Source: an uncultured Geobacteraceae bacterium
GTDB lineage: Bacteria; Desulfobacterota; Desulfuromonadia; Geobacterales; Pseudopelobacteraceae
Reading direction: 5' to 3'
Length of the DNA: 52,993 nucleotides
Assembly: GCA_903862245.1 (NCBI GenBank)
Contig: CAIOXL010000032.1
Coordinates: 1-52,993, forward strand
Shown: piece after piece, positions 33,182 through 40,886 of the stretch
Layout of the letters: every line of letters begins with the position of its first letter
How positions within the stretch are numbered: position 1 is the first letter of the stretch
Program-made: the position numbers and the translations under genes
The notes under the pieces: generated by a model
Told to the model about the DNA's origin: nothing
Databases searched by the model: none
The model's input: only the letters and a program-made list of their open reading frames with translations

Positions 33182-35572
33182 GTGACCAAAGAAACCTTTG
33201 CCATAGCCGGGATGTCCTGTGCCAACTGCGCCGCACGGATCGAAAAAGAGCTGGGCCGCCGGGAAGGGATACAAAATGCTGTGGTCAATTTTGCCATAGC
33301 AGAACTGTCTGTCAGCTACGATCCCGCCGTCATTGCGCAGGAACAGCTCATCAGCTGTGTTGAAGCGCTCGGCTACGGCGTGGTCCTTCCTGAACCTGAC
33401 GGTGAACTGACCTTTGGTGTGCGCGGGCTGCACTGTGCCTCCTGCGTCAACACCCTTGAAAAAAAACTGCTCGAGCACCCCTCCATCACCACCGCCATTA
33501 TCAACCTTGCCGCTGAAACCGCTTTTGTCCGCTTTGATCCAACGCAGCTGGGCACCGCCGATATTTTCAGTATCACCCATGCCGCCGGCTACACCCCGGT
33601 GGAACTTCACGGTGCTGAAACGGCCCAGGACGACAGCCTGCGCTCCCAACGGAACTGGTTCATTTTCTCGCTGCTCGCGTCATTGCCGATCATGCTGATG
33701 ATGGGGCGGCACTCCAATCATGCCGCGATGCAGCTCAGCCTGCTTCTGGCCACGGCGGTCCAGTTTTCCGCCGGCCTGATCTTCTACCGCGGGGCCTGGA
33801 GTGCGCTCAAAAATCGCAGCAGCAATATGGATGTGCTGGTGGCGCTGGGCACTTCAGCTGCGTATTTTTATTCGCTGGCCGCCTACTTTGGCCTGCTCGG
33901 ACCGCATCGTGAAGTTTTTTTCGAAACTTCGGCCATGCTGATCGCATTTATCCGCCTCGGCAAATATCTTGAGGCCCGTGCCCGCGGCAAAGCGGGAGAA
34001 GCGCTCAAGAAGCTGCTCCATCTCCAGGCCGACAAGGCACGCCTGATCACCGAAAATGGTGAAAAGGAGGTGCCCGCCTCCATCATCAGGGTTGGTGACG
34101 TGGTTCTGGTCCGGGCGGGTGATATAATTCCGGTGGATGGCGAAGTGCTGGAAGGGGGCGGCGCCGTGAACGAAAGCATGGTCACGGGTGAATCGCTGCC
34201 GGTGCTGAAAAAACCGGGTGATATCGTTTCCGGTGCCACCGTCAGCACCAATGGCGTCATGCGGATCCGGGCAACCCGGATCGGCGAGGCGACCCTGCTG
34301 GCACAAATCATCAAAATGGTGCGGGAGGCACAGGGGGACAAAGCGCCGATCCAGAAGTTTGCCGACACCGTCTCCGCCTGGTTCGTACCGGCCGTCCTGC
34401 TGTTTTCGGCGGTAACGTTTATCGTGTGGTACGCATTCCTTTCCCGCGATTTCCTGACCGCGTTCCGCTTTGCTATCGCCGTGCTCGTCATCGCCTGCCC
34501 CTGCGCCATGGGGCTGGCCACCCCCACCGCCATCATGGTCGGGAGCGGCATTGCCCTCGGACGCGGCATACTGGTAAAGAGAGGCTCGGCCCTGGAGACG
34601 ATTTCCCGGTTACACGTGCTCCTCCTCGACAAAACCGGCACCCTGACCAGGGGTACACCGGAGATGACCGACCTTGTGCCGGTTTCCCGCAGTGTGGACC
34701 CGGGCAGGCTGCTGGAATGTCTGGCTACAGCTGAAGCCTATTCGACCCATCCGTTGGCCCAGGCTGCGGTAGCGGCAGCGCGGGAAGCGGGGATTGAACC
34801 GGGGGCGGCGGACGAGTTTGATGAGCGGGGCGGCCTGGGAATAGTCTGCCGCTATGAGGGCTTTCCGCTGGCCGTCGGTAATGAGCGGTTGATGGAAGAG
34901 CTGGGGATCGCCCTGATGCCGCTGGCAAGAAAAAGCGCCGAATTGACGGCGGCGGGCAAGTCACTGGTCCATGTCGCAGCCGGAAACGCCCTGGTAGGCA
35001 TTGCCGCGTTTGCCGATACTCTTAAGCCGGAATCAGCCGGGGCTGTTGCCGCACTGCGCCACATGGGCATTACTACCTGCATGATTACCGGTGATCACGC
35101 CGACGTTGCCGCCATTGTGGCGAAACAGGCCGGAGTTGATACCTTTGAGGCGGGAGTGACGCCGGACCGCAAGATGGAGATTGTTAAAGAGTACCAGAAG
35201 CGCGGCCTGACCGTCGGCATGGTGGGTGACGGGATCAACGACGCCCCCGCCCTTGCCCAGGCTCACATCGGTATTGCCATCGGCGGAGGGACCGACGTTG
35301 CCAAGGAGACCGGGGATATTGTCCTGATACGCAGCGACCTTATGGATGCCGTACGGGCAATTGTCATCGGCCGGGGCACCCTGTCAAAAATAAAACAGAA
35401 CCTTTTCTGGGCCCTCTTTTACAATATTCTCGGCATCCCGGTTGCGGCTGGCCTGTTGTACGGTCACGGCATCTACCTCAAGCCGGAGTACGCCGGACTG
35501 GCAATGGCCTTTTCGTCCGTATCGGTCGTGCTGAACTCTCTTCTGCTGAAACGGATCGAAAAAACACTGTAA
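33182..35572 (+). CDS. copA: Copper-translocating P1B-type ATPase
   Basis: The 796-residue pump exports Cu+ from the cytosol. It has two N-terminal heavy-metal domains (GMSCANCAARIE near residue 9 and GLHCASCVNTLE near 84), eight expected membrane helices, the ion-site motif ACPCAMGLATPT (CPC), phosphorylation site LDKTGTLT, the His-Pro motif STHPLA and the hinge VGDGINDAPAL. The GTG start follows AGGA by four bases. The gene ends an operon-like run. No copper chaperone or CueR-like gene is adjacent. Confidence 0.96.
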   Translation: MTKETFAIAGMSCANCAARIEKELGRREGIQNAVVNFAIAELSVSYDPAVIAQEQLISCVEALGYGVVLPEPDGELTFGVRGLHCASCVNTLEKKLLEHPSITTAIINLAAETAFVRFDPTQLGTADIFSITHAAGYTPVELHGAETAQDDSLRSQRNWFIFSLLASLPIMLMMGRHSNHAAMQLSLLLATAVQFSAGLIFYRGAWSALKNRSSNMDVLVALGTSAAYFYSLAAYFGLLGPHREVFFETSAMLIAFIRLGKYLEARARGKAGEALKKLLHLQADKARLITENGEKEVPASIIRVGDVVLVRAGDIIPVDGEVLEGGGAVNESMVTGESLPVLKKPGDIVSGATVSTNGVMRIRATRIGEATLLAQIIKMVREAQGDKAPIQKFADTVSAWFVPAVLLFSAVTFIVWYAFLSRDFLTAFRFAIAVLVIACPCAMGLATPTAIMVGSGIALGRGILVKRGSALETISRLHVLLLDKTGTLTRGTPEMTDLVPVSRSVDPGRLLECLATAEAYSTHPLAQAAVAAAREAGIEPGAADEFDERGGLGIVCRYEGFPLAVGNERLMEELGIALMPLARKSAELTAAGKSLVHVAAGNALVGIAAFADTLKPESAGAVAALRHMGITTCMITGDHADVAAIVAKQAGVDTFEAGVTPDRKMEIVKEYQKRGLTVGMVGDGINDAPALAQAHIGIAIGGGTDVAKETGDIVLIRSDLMDAVRAIVIGRGTLSKIKQNLFWALFYNILGIPVAAGLLYGHGIYLKPEYAGLAMAFSSVSVVLNSLLLKRIEKTL

Positions 35573-35588
35573 ACCTGAAACCGGCATT

Positions 35589-35657
35589 TGAGACACCGAG
35601 ACACAGAGAATACTATTTGAGATCCAACAAGAATTTCCTCTGTGTCTCGGTGTCTCA
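35589..35657. repeat. Perfect 19-20 bp inverted repeat upstream of the PAP2 gene
   Basis: Arms at 35589-35608 and 35638-35657 pair perfectly over 20 bases and enclose a 29-base loop. The arms are a simple GAGACACC/GAGACACAGAG sequence of a kind scattered through many deltaproteobacterial genomes as intergenic repeats. It may terminate copA or lie in the PAP2 leader; no T run follows. Confidence 0.9.
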
Positions 35658-35694
35658 GTGTTTAACGACTAGATTACATTATCTCGGAGGATAC

Positions 35695-36588
35695 ATGACC
35701 TTTCTCAACAGCTGCAGAAACCTTCTCGCCCGCAGCATCGCCGCAACAACCGTTGTACTTCTTCTGGCCGGCAATTCGGTTGCGCTGGAGGGGGGGGCTA
35801 CAGCGATCGAAGTTCCTGCCGTCGGAACTGGTGCGTCACAACCGCCTCAGCCTGACAGGATTAATGGCGAATACGTCAAGGGATACTTTAGCGACGCAGG
35901 CAAAATGATTCTGTCACCGGCACGTTGGGACCAAAGCGACTGGCTGAAAGCCGGCCTGGTCGCCGGTACAACAGCAGGGCTGTTTTTCGTCGACAGAGAG
36001 GCCAGGAATCTCACCCAAAGAAACCAGAGTTCTTTGGGTGATGCCGGCGCTGCCATCGGCAACGCCTTTGGCAACCCGCTCTACACCCTGCCGCCACTCG
36101 GTTTGTTCTACCTGTACGGTCACGTGTATGAGGATGCGAAAGCGCGCCGGGCATCCCTGCTCGCCGTGGAAAGCCTGGCCCTGAGCGGCGCCCTTACCTG
36201 GACAGTCAAGCTGGCGGCCCATCGCCATCGCCCCTATTCCGGAGAATCGGCGGCAACATGGGATGGCCCGGGCTTTAAAACAGGGGATACCTCCTTCCCC
36301 TCCGGTCACACAACCGCAGCGTTTTCAGTTGCTGCCGTTCTTGCCGAAGAGTACGGCGATAATTCCTATGTGCCGCCCATCGCCTACGGTCTGGCCACCC
36401 TGACCGGACTGGCCCGGATCTACGACAACCAGCACTGGGCATCGGATGCCTTCTTAGGCGGGGCGATCGGCTATTTTATCGGAAAAGCGGTGGTCAGATA
36501 TCACGCTTCAGCCGGCAGTAATGCGCTAAAGGTGCTGCCGACGGTCAGTCAACAGGGGTTCGGCCTCCTCGCTGAGTACCGCTTTTAA
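35695..36588 (+). CDS. Exported PAP2 family phosphatase
   Basis: The 297-residue protein has a signal peptide (residues 5-30) and a PAP2 phosphatase core: KLAAHRHRPYSGES (motif 1, partial), SFPSGHTTAAFSVA (motif 2) and RIYDNQHWASDAFLGGAIGY (motif 3). The catalytic His lies in motif 3. Members release phosphate from lipid phosphates or undecaprenyl pyrophosphate in the envelope. The ATG at 35695 follows GGAGG by four bases; an upstream frame through the inverted repeat is not conserved. A bidirectional terminator follows. Confidence 0.92.
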   Translation: MTFLNSCRNLLARSIAATTVVLLLAGNSVALEGGATAIEVPAVGTGASQPPQPDRINGEYVKGYFSDAGKMILSPARWDQSDWLKAGLVAGTTAGLFFVDREARNLTQRNQSSLGDAGAAIGNAFGNPLYTLPPLGLFYLYGHVYEDAKARRASLLAVESLALSGALTWTVKLAAHRHRPYSGESAATWDGPGFKTGDTSFPSGHTTAAFSVAAVLAEEYGDNSYVPPIAYGLATLTGLARIYDNQHWASDAFLGGAIGYFIGKAVVRYHASAGSNALKVLPTVSQQGFGLLAEYRF

Positions 36589-36603
36589 TCACGCCACCAG
36601 ACA

Positions 36604-36642
36604 TAAAAAAAGCACGCCGTCATGGACGGCGTGCTTTTTTTT
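36604..36642. terminator. Bidirectional rho-independent terminator
   Basis: AGCACGCCGTC and GACGGCGTGCT (36611-36635) pair perfectly round ATG, with an A run before and a T run after, between convergent genes. Confidence 0.95.
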
Positions 36643-36662
36643 GCTATCAGTTCCTCAACGCG

Positions 36663-37115
36663 CTACCCCTCCGTCAGAACCCGATCCTCATAAATCGCTT
36701 CTATCTTGCGCCGGTGGCCGAGTTCCACATCGGCAAAATTCATCAGGACCTTCTGCAGCTTCGGATCGTCGGTCATACCGGCGGCGGCTTTGTACAACTG
36801 GTAGGCATTTTCCTCGGTTTTAAGGGCGAAGGCCAGGATCTCGCTGTAGGTCAGGTTGTCCCGAAACGGAACATCCGCCAGGTATTTGGCGATGCTTGAT
36901 TCCGGAAGCGTGCAGAGTTTGTGGTTTTCAGCCTTATCCTCGTCGATTTTCACGAAGACATCCCTGTGGGCCGCCTCCTCCCCGGCAAGTTCCTCAAACA
37001 TTTTTTTTGCCGCGATGCTGGTGGACAGTTCCGCTGCCCGCTTGTACAGCTTGTACGCGGTGTCTTCACGTTCGATGGCAAAAGAAATAACGTCTTCAAG
37101 AGTAACAAATTTCAT
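36663..37115 (-). CDS. Rubrerythrin-like ferritin-fold diiron protein
   Basis: The 150-residue protein is a four-helix bundle with repeated ligand patterns: EREDTAYKLYKRAAE, EELAGEEAAH (ExxH), KTEENAYQLYKAAA and FADVELGHRRK (ExxH). This gives a diiron centre but no C-terminal rubredoxin domain, so it is an erythrin-like or ferritin-like protein. Likely use is peroxide reduction or iron handling under oxidative stress. The ATG at 37115 follows AGGAGG by ten bases. The neighbouring bcp gene on the same strand is broken. Confidence 0.88.
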   Translation of the reverse strand: MKFVTLEDVISFAIEREDTAYKLYKRAAELSTSIAAKKMFEELAGEEAAHRDVFVKIDEDKAENHKLCTLPESSIAKYLADVPFRDNLTYSEILAFALKTEENAYQLYKAAAGMTDDPKLQKVLMNFADVELGHRRKIEAIYEDRVLTEG

Positions 37116-37143
37116 ATTCGGTGAGCCTCCTGGGGTCGGGGAT

Positions 37144-37441
37144 TCATCCCTGCAGATATTTGAGCACCTGATCCGGGTGCTGTTCGGCCTTGGCAACCTT
37201 GGCCCACTGTTTTTTCACTATGCCGTCCGGCCCGACGATCACGGTGGAGCGGATGATACCGATTGTTTTCTTGCCGCACATGACTTTTTCGCCATAGGCG
37301 CCGTACGCCTGCATCATGGAACAGTCAGGTGGGGTAAAAATAAATAATAACCGTTTTTCCGGCATACTGTTTCAGGCTGTGCTGCGTCCCGTCACTCCCG
37401 GCCAGCGAAAACTCAGGAGCATGTTTTCCTTCCAGCGACAT
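37144..37441 (-). pseudogene. bcp: Peroxiredoxin Bcp, internally deleted and frameshifted
   Basis: The ATG at 37441 (GAGGAGG upstream) starts a normal Bcp N-terminus (EGKHAPEFSLAGSDGTQHSL, then TVIIYFYP) that stops after 38 codons at 37325. The other frame then encodes the Bcp C-terminal part (PDCSMMQAYGAYGEK, RSTVIVGPDGIVKKQW). About 50 residues between YFYP and the PDC segment, which carry the catalytic TPGCT motif, are gone, and the junction shifts the frame. No active peroxiredoxin can be made. The promoter at 37481-37508 is still intact. Confidence 0.85.
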
Positions 37442-37465
37442 AATCTACCCTCCTCATAATAAATA

Positions 37466-37508
37466 GGACTATTACTGTCCACTTTACCATGGTCAGCTGA
37501 AACGTCAA
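37466..37508 (-). promoter_or_regulatory. Promoter of the broken bcp gene with an operator-like element
   Basis: On the minus strand TTGACG (37503-37508) and TAAAGT (37481-37486) are 16 bases apart. The imperfect palindrome GGACAGTAATAGTCC (37466-37480) follows the -10 directly, where a repressor could bind. The GGAC/GTCC half-sites resemble those of Rrf2-type regulators, but the match is weak. Confidence 0.5.
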
Positions 37509-37545
37509 TACATAAAAAAACAGCAAAATTTATTCAGTTGTTTTT

Positions 37546-37559
37546 TTGACTTGTGTCAA
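37546..37559. promoter_or_regulatory. TTGAC-N4-GTCAA palindrome, FNR/HcpR-type operator
   Basis: TTGAC, TTGT, GTCAA forms a perfect dyad with four central bases. It is close to the FNR consensus (TTGAT-N4-ATCAA) and to the TTGAC/GTCAA half-sites reported from comparative genomics for HcpR, a CRP/FNR-family regulator of nitrosative stress genes in deltaproteobacteria. It is about 190 bases upstream of the ferredoxin and nitrite reductase genes, and 40-odd bases from the bcp promoter. Confidence 0.65.
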
Positions 37560-37711
37560 AGATTAACCTGCCGCCAGGGAGTACTACGTTTCACACTGAT
37601 TCATGCGGTTTACCTGATTACACCCCCACTACCGCTTGCAACCGGGTGATTGTCTGGTACCATCAGAGAAGTGATGCAGCCGGGGGCTGCCATGTACAGG
37701 GAGAGATCAAG

Positions 37712-37750
37712 GTGGCAAAGCCGTTGAAAAAGGGTAAAAAAACGAAATGA
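37712..37750 (+). CDS. Putative 12-aa leader peptide, overlapping the ferredoxin start
   Basis: A GTG preceded eight bases earlier by AGGGAG opens a 12-codon, Lys-rich frame (MAKPLKKGKKTK). Its TGA overlaps the ferredoxin ATG (ATGA). The ferredoxin gene has no good ribosome site of its own, so coupled translation from this peptide would explain its expression. It could also be a chance frame; length gives little statistical support. Confidence 0.4.
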   Translation: MAKPLKKGKKTK

Positions 37751-38163
37751 ATATCTCCCGTAAAGAGTTTTTCAGAAAAAGCCTGGTGTCTCTCGGAGAA
37801 GCAATTGGTACCATCAGCGGTGCGCTGAAAACTCCAACTGACGCCCCGCCGGAGATACCGGACACAGCTGATTTTAACGCCGCACCCCACGATGATCAGG
37901 TTGCTGTCGGCTATAACGAACAGTGCCTCGCCAAAAACAGCGGCTGCTTCGCCTGCATGGAACGCTGCGAATTTGATGCGATAAAACGTATTCCAGGAGT
38001 AGGAATCAGGATCAACTCACAGCTCTGTACCGGCTGCGGGATCTGCCACTATGTCTGCCCGGTAACCCCCAAAGCGGTCAGGATGCAGGCCCGAGTCACT
38101 ATGCACACACCTTCTGCCATTCAAGCGGAACTACCACCACAGAAAGGAGAACAACCATGTTGA
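37747..38163 (+). CDS. 4Fe-4S ferredoxin, NapF/NapG-like, of the nitrite reductase operon
   Basis: The 138-residue protein has an N-terminal stretch like a degenerate twin-arginine signal (SRKEFFRKSLVSLGEAIG, without the second Arg). Two clusters follow: CLAKNSGCFACMERC (C-x6-C-x2-C-x3-C) and CTGCGICHYVCP (C-x2-C-x2-C-x3-C). Proteins of this type pass electrons to or assemble periplasmic nitrate or nitrite reductases. It overlaps the octaheme gene by seven bases, so the two are made together. Whether it is exported or stays in the cytosol is not clear, because RR is missing. Confidence 0.85.
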   Translation: MNISRKEFFRKSLVSLGEAIGTISGALKTPTDAPPEIPDTADFNAAPHDDQVAVGYNEQCLAKNSGCFACMERCEFDAIKRIPGVGIRINSQLCTGCGICHYVCPVTPKAVRMQARVTMHTPSAIQAELPPQKGEQPC

Positions 38164-39782
38164 AAAAAAAACTTGCCCTTGCTGCAGCGATCATCGGGGC
38201 TGCGGCCCTGCTGTCGATCCCCGCGCTGACAACGGCAGCCAAGGCGAAACCGGCAGCAAAAATGGCCAATGACGGCCGCGCGAAATGCTACGAGTGTCAC
38301 GATGAGGTCAAGGCACTCAAAGAGGGCTCCAAACATGCCAAACTGGCCTGCACGGTCTGCCATGACAAACTGGCTCCCCACATGGATGACCCGGAGAAAA
38401 ACAAACCGGTCACGATCATTGACCAGTCCCTGTGCGGTAAATGCCACAAGAGCCAGTATGACAGCTTCTTCAAGGTAAACTACGACGGCGGCGCACGTAA
38501 GGAAAAAGGCACCCCCACCGGCCGCTCGCCCATGCAGGACAAGCTGCTGGCACCGTACGGCTTTACGTTTGAGCATAATGAACCGCGCGGTCATGCTTTC
38601 ATGGTCATCGACCAGTTTGCCGTGGATCGTTTCCAGGGGGGGCGTTTCCAGTTTAAGGATGGCTGGAAAGGGGTCGACAAGGTTGGAAAAACCTGGGATG
38701 TTCTGGAGGACAAGGGGAAAGAGTTCAAGCTGAAGGAATCTGCAATGGCCGGCAACCCGACCTGTATTCAGTGCAAAACCTCGGACCATATCCTGAAGTG
38801 GAAGTTCATGGGGGACAAGGATCCCAAAGCCAAATGGGACCGCACCTCCAACGTCGTTGACGTGGCCAGGGAAACCAACAACCCGGTCGGCTGCATCCAC
38901 TGCCACGACCCGCACGGCACCCAGCCAAGGGTCGTACGTGACGGTCTGATCCAGGCCATCGAACGGGATCCGAAAAACAACATTTTTGCCAAGGGGGGCG
39001 CAACAGACTTGAAGGTAATCTCCTTCCGTGACGGCTTCCGCAAAATCGGCGTCATGGCAAAAACCGATTCCCGCATGATGTGCGCCCAGTGCCATGTGGA
39101 GTACAACTGCGGCGCCGGCACCCAGTGGAGCGACGGCAAACCGGTTACCTATGCCGATCAGCGCACCAACCACTTCCCACTCAAGAACTCCCTGCAGTTG
39201 TTGAAGCACTATAAGGATTTGGATTTCTTTGACTTCAAGCATGCCGTCACCGGTGCCCGCATGATCAAGTTCCAGCACCCGGAAGCCGAGACCTATGCCG
39301 GCAGTGTTCACGACAAGGCAGGCGTTCAGTGCCACCAGTGCCACATGCCGAAGATGAAGGGGAAAGACGGCAAGATGTTCTCGACCCATGGCGTGGTCAA
39401 ACCGAAGCAGAATGTCAAGGCTGCCTGCCTCGGCTGCCACCCGGACAGCACGGTGGAGAAAAAACAGTATGAAATGGACTCCATCATCAATTACACCAAA
39501 GGCAAAATGCGCAAAGCGGAATACTGGCTTGGTCAGTTGATCGACAGCTACGCCGCAGCCCAGCGCATGGGGGTCACCGAAAGTGTGTTGGCCCAGGCCC
39601 GCGAGAAGCATGAGGAAGCGCATGTCCTTTGGGAATACTGGACCGCCGAGAACTCTGACGGCTTCCATAATCCGGGGCTGGCCCGCGAAAGCCTGACCGG
39701 TTCGATTTCCGCCTCCAAGGCCGGCGTCAAAATCCTGAATGATGCCATGGCGGTTGCGAAAAAGGATGTTGTGAAGAAATAG
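38157..39782 (+). CDS. Octaheme cytochrome c nitrite reductase (ONR type)
   Basis: The 541-residue protein has a signal peptide and eight heme sites: CxxCH at 44, 65, 93, 246, 309, 392 and 424, and the catalytic CIQCK at 203-207. The three N-terminal hemes plus a five-heme NrfA-like core match the ONR layout known from Thioalkalivibrio. Tyr316-Asn-Cys318 (HVEYNC) follows heme 6; this Tyr-x-Cys is where ONR enzymes carry a Tyr-Cys cross-link. QHPEAETY and CHQCHMPK are conserved active-site blocks. It should reduce nitrite to ammonium, and can often also act on hydroxylamine or sulfite. AAGGAG precedes the ATG. No nrfH is adjacent. Confidence 0.95.
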   Translation: MLKKKLALAAAIIGAAALLSIPALTTAAKAKPAAKMANDGRAKCYECHDEVKALKEGSKHAKLACTVCHDKLAPHMDDPEKNKPVTIIDQSLCGKCHKSQYDSFFKVNYDGGARKEKGTPTGRSPMQDKLLAPYGFTFEHNEPRGHAFMVIDQFAVDRFQGGRFQFKDGWKGVDKVGKTWDVLEDKGKEFKLKESAMAGNPTCIQCKTSDHILKWKFMGDKDPKAKWDRTSNVVDVARETNNPVGCIHCHDPHGTQPRVVRDGLIQAIERDPKNNIFAKGGATDLKVISFRDGFRKIGVMAKTDSRMMCAQCHVEYNCGAGTQWSDGKPVTYADQRTNHFPLKNSLQLLKHYKDLDFFDFKHAVTGARMIKFQHPEAETYAGSVHDKAGVQCHQCHMPKMKGKDGKMFSTHGVVKPKQNVKAACLGCHPDSTVEKKQYEMDSIINYTKGKMRKAEYWLGQLIDSYAAAQRMGVTESVLAQAREKHEEAHVLWEYWTAENSDGFHNPGLARESLTGSISASKAGVKILNDAMAVAKKDVVKK

Positions 39783-39810
39783 GCACCATCATACGTAAGT
39801 CGTCAGCAAA

Positions 39811-39841
39811 ACGAAGGGCGGGGAAATTCCCCGCCCTTCGT
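39811..39841 (+). terminator. Hairpin after the octaheme reductase
   Basis: ACGAAGGGCGGGGAA pairs with TTCCCCGCCCTTCGT over 14-15 bases with a tiny loop. The T run after it is weak (TGTATCTCTC). Confidence 0.75.
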
Positions 39842-40003
39842 GTATCTCTCCACGGTGTTGTCCCCCCTTCATCTGAACTCACCGCCGAAAACGGTGTGAG
39901 AAATTGTGAATTTTTGTGAGTGGTAAAGCAGCGTGAACTCTGCTACGTACCATCTCCATATTCAATACCAATAGTGGTTAAACGTGCTATACACTTTTTA
40001 CCC

Positions 40004-40228
40004 GGTGTTGTCCGGTTTGGTTTTTGCTTCTAGTCCCCCTCCTTCCTTTTCAAGGAGGGGTTAGGGGTGGTTGCTTTTGATTCTCATCAATTTTAAGGAT
40101 AAAAACGACGTTAAAAGTCAAAACCTGACCACCCCAGCCCTTTATGCCCCAGAGGGTACTCCTTAAAGACAGGAGGGGGGCTAAAAGCATACTTCTCATG
40201 GTTTGCAATTATCTAACCGGACACTACT
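40004..40228. mobile_element. MITE-like palindromic element with TGTCCGGTT termini
   Basis: Ends TGTCCGGTT (40009-40017) and AACCGGACA (40215-40223) are inverted repeats, extended imperfectly by GTGTTG and CACTAC. Inside, CTAGTCCCCCTCCTT (40030-40044) matches the inverse of AGGAGGGGGGCTA (40171-40183), and GGGGTGGTT matches the inverse of AACCTGACCACCCC. The whole folds as one long imperfect hairpin and holds no frame. It lies between the octaheme and PrcB-like genes. The CCCCTCC...GGAGGGG arms resemble a family of repeats seen scattered in many genomes; copy number here cannot be judged from one copy. Confidence 0.6.
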
Positions 40229-40268
40229 GTATTTTACCGACAAATCTGACAGAGACAGGGGAGACACC

Positions 40269-40787
40269 ATGAACGCAGTACGATTGATAACAGGCCTTTG
40301 CATGATATGGATTCTATCAATCCCAAGCTGTGCCGATTCACGTTCAGTTGATACCGGGGGGCCGCTGACTGATGCCGCAACGCAGCCATCGTTTAAAACC
40401 CTGCAAGGCGTCCGTTATCAAGGGTTTCCCGGCAACATTAAGCCGCAGATACATGTCATTCGCAACGGAGCAGAGTGGGAAAAGTTCCTGGGCATCCTTC
40501 AGACTCACCAAACAGAGAAACCAGCCATTCCGGTCGTTGATTTCGCTACCAACGTGATAGTTGCGGCAGTTGACATCACCAGGCCATCCGGTGGCTACTC
40601 GTTCACCATCACCAAGATTGAACCGTCTCCGACCGGTGTTACGGTACAGGTGTCACAGGTGTCTCCGGGGAGAAACTGCATGAATGCTGCGGTCATGAGT
40701 CAGCCGTATCACTTCGTAACAACACCGGTTTTTTCAGGTGAAGCGACTCTGGTTCTTGTACCGTCTGTACGTAATTGCGGGCCATGA
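40269..40787 (+). CDS. Lipoprotein with PrcB-like domain
   Basis: The 172-residue protein has a signal peptide ending near IPSC (possible lipobox, Cys21) and a domain with VVDFATNVIVAAVDITRPSGGYSFTITKIE and a C-terminal PYHFVTTP, the PrcB C-terminal pattern of protease-complex subunits and small extracytoplasmic proteins. The function is unknown. The ATG at 40269 follows GGGAGA; upstream codons run into the mobile element and are not conserved. No partner protease is adjacent. Confidence 0.78.
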   Translation: MNAVRLITGLCMIWILSIPSCADSRSVDTGGPLTDAATQPSFKTLQGVRYQGFPGNIKPQIHVIRNGAEWEKFLGILQTHQTEKPAIPVVDFATNVIVAAVDITRPSGGYSFTITKIEPSPTGVTVQVSQVSPGRNCMNAAVMSQPYHFVTTPVFSGEATLVLVPSVRNCGP

Positions 40788-40886
40788 GAGTTGTAAATCC
40801 AGCAGAATCTGCAGGTCAATAAAGGCGGGGAGAAGTACCTGGAACAGGTACGTAGATTCGCTATTCCATATCACAAGGAGTTGCGC

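Noticed and set aside
32228..33649. A 473-codon minus-strand frame across the permease and copA genes
   Set aside because: It spans the junction of two clear plus-strand genes and its composition (rich in G, D, Q, H) is that of an antisense shadow.
37553..37750. A 65-codon frame from TTG through the nitrite operon leader
   Set aside because: Its start lies within the palindromic operator and its middle part is not protein-like; only the last 12 codons have a ribosome site.
38121..39668. A 515-codon frame on the strand opposite the octaheme reductase
   Set aside because: It mirrors the codon structure of the heme protein, has no family match or ribosome site, and the plus-strand protein is certain.
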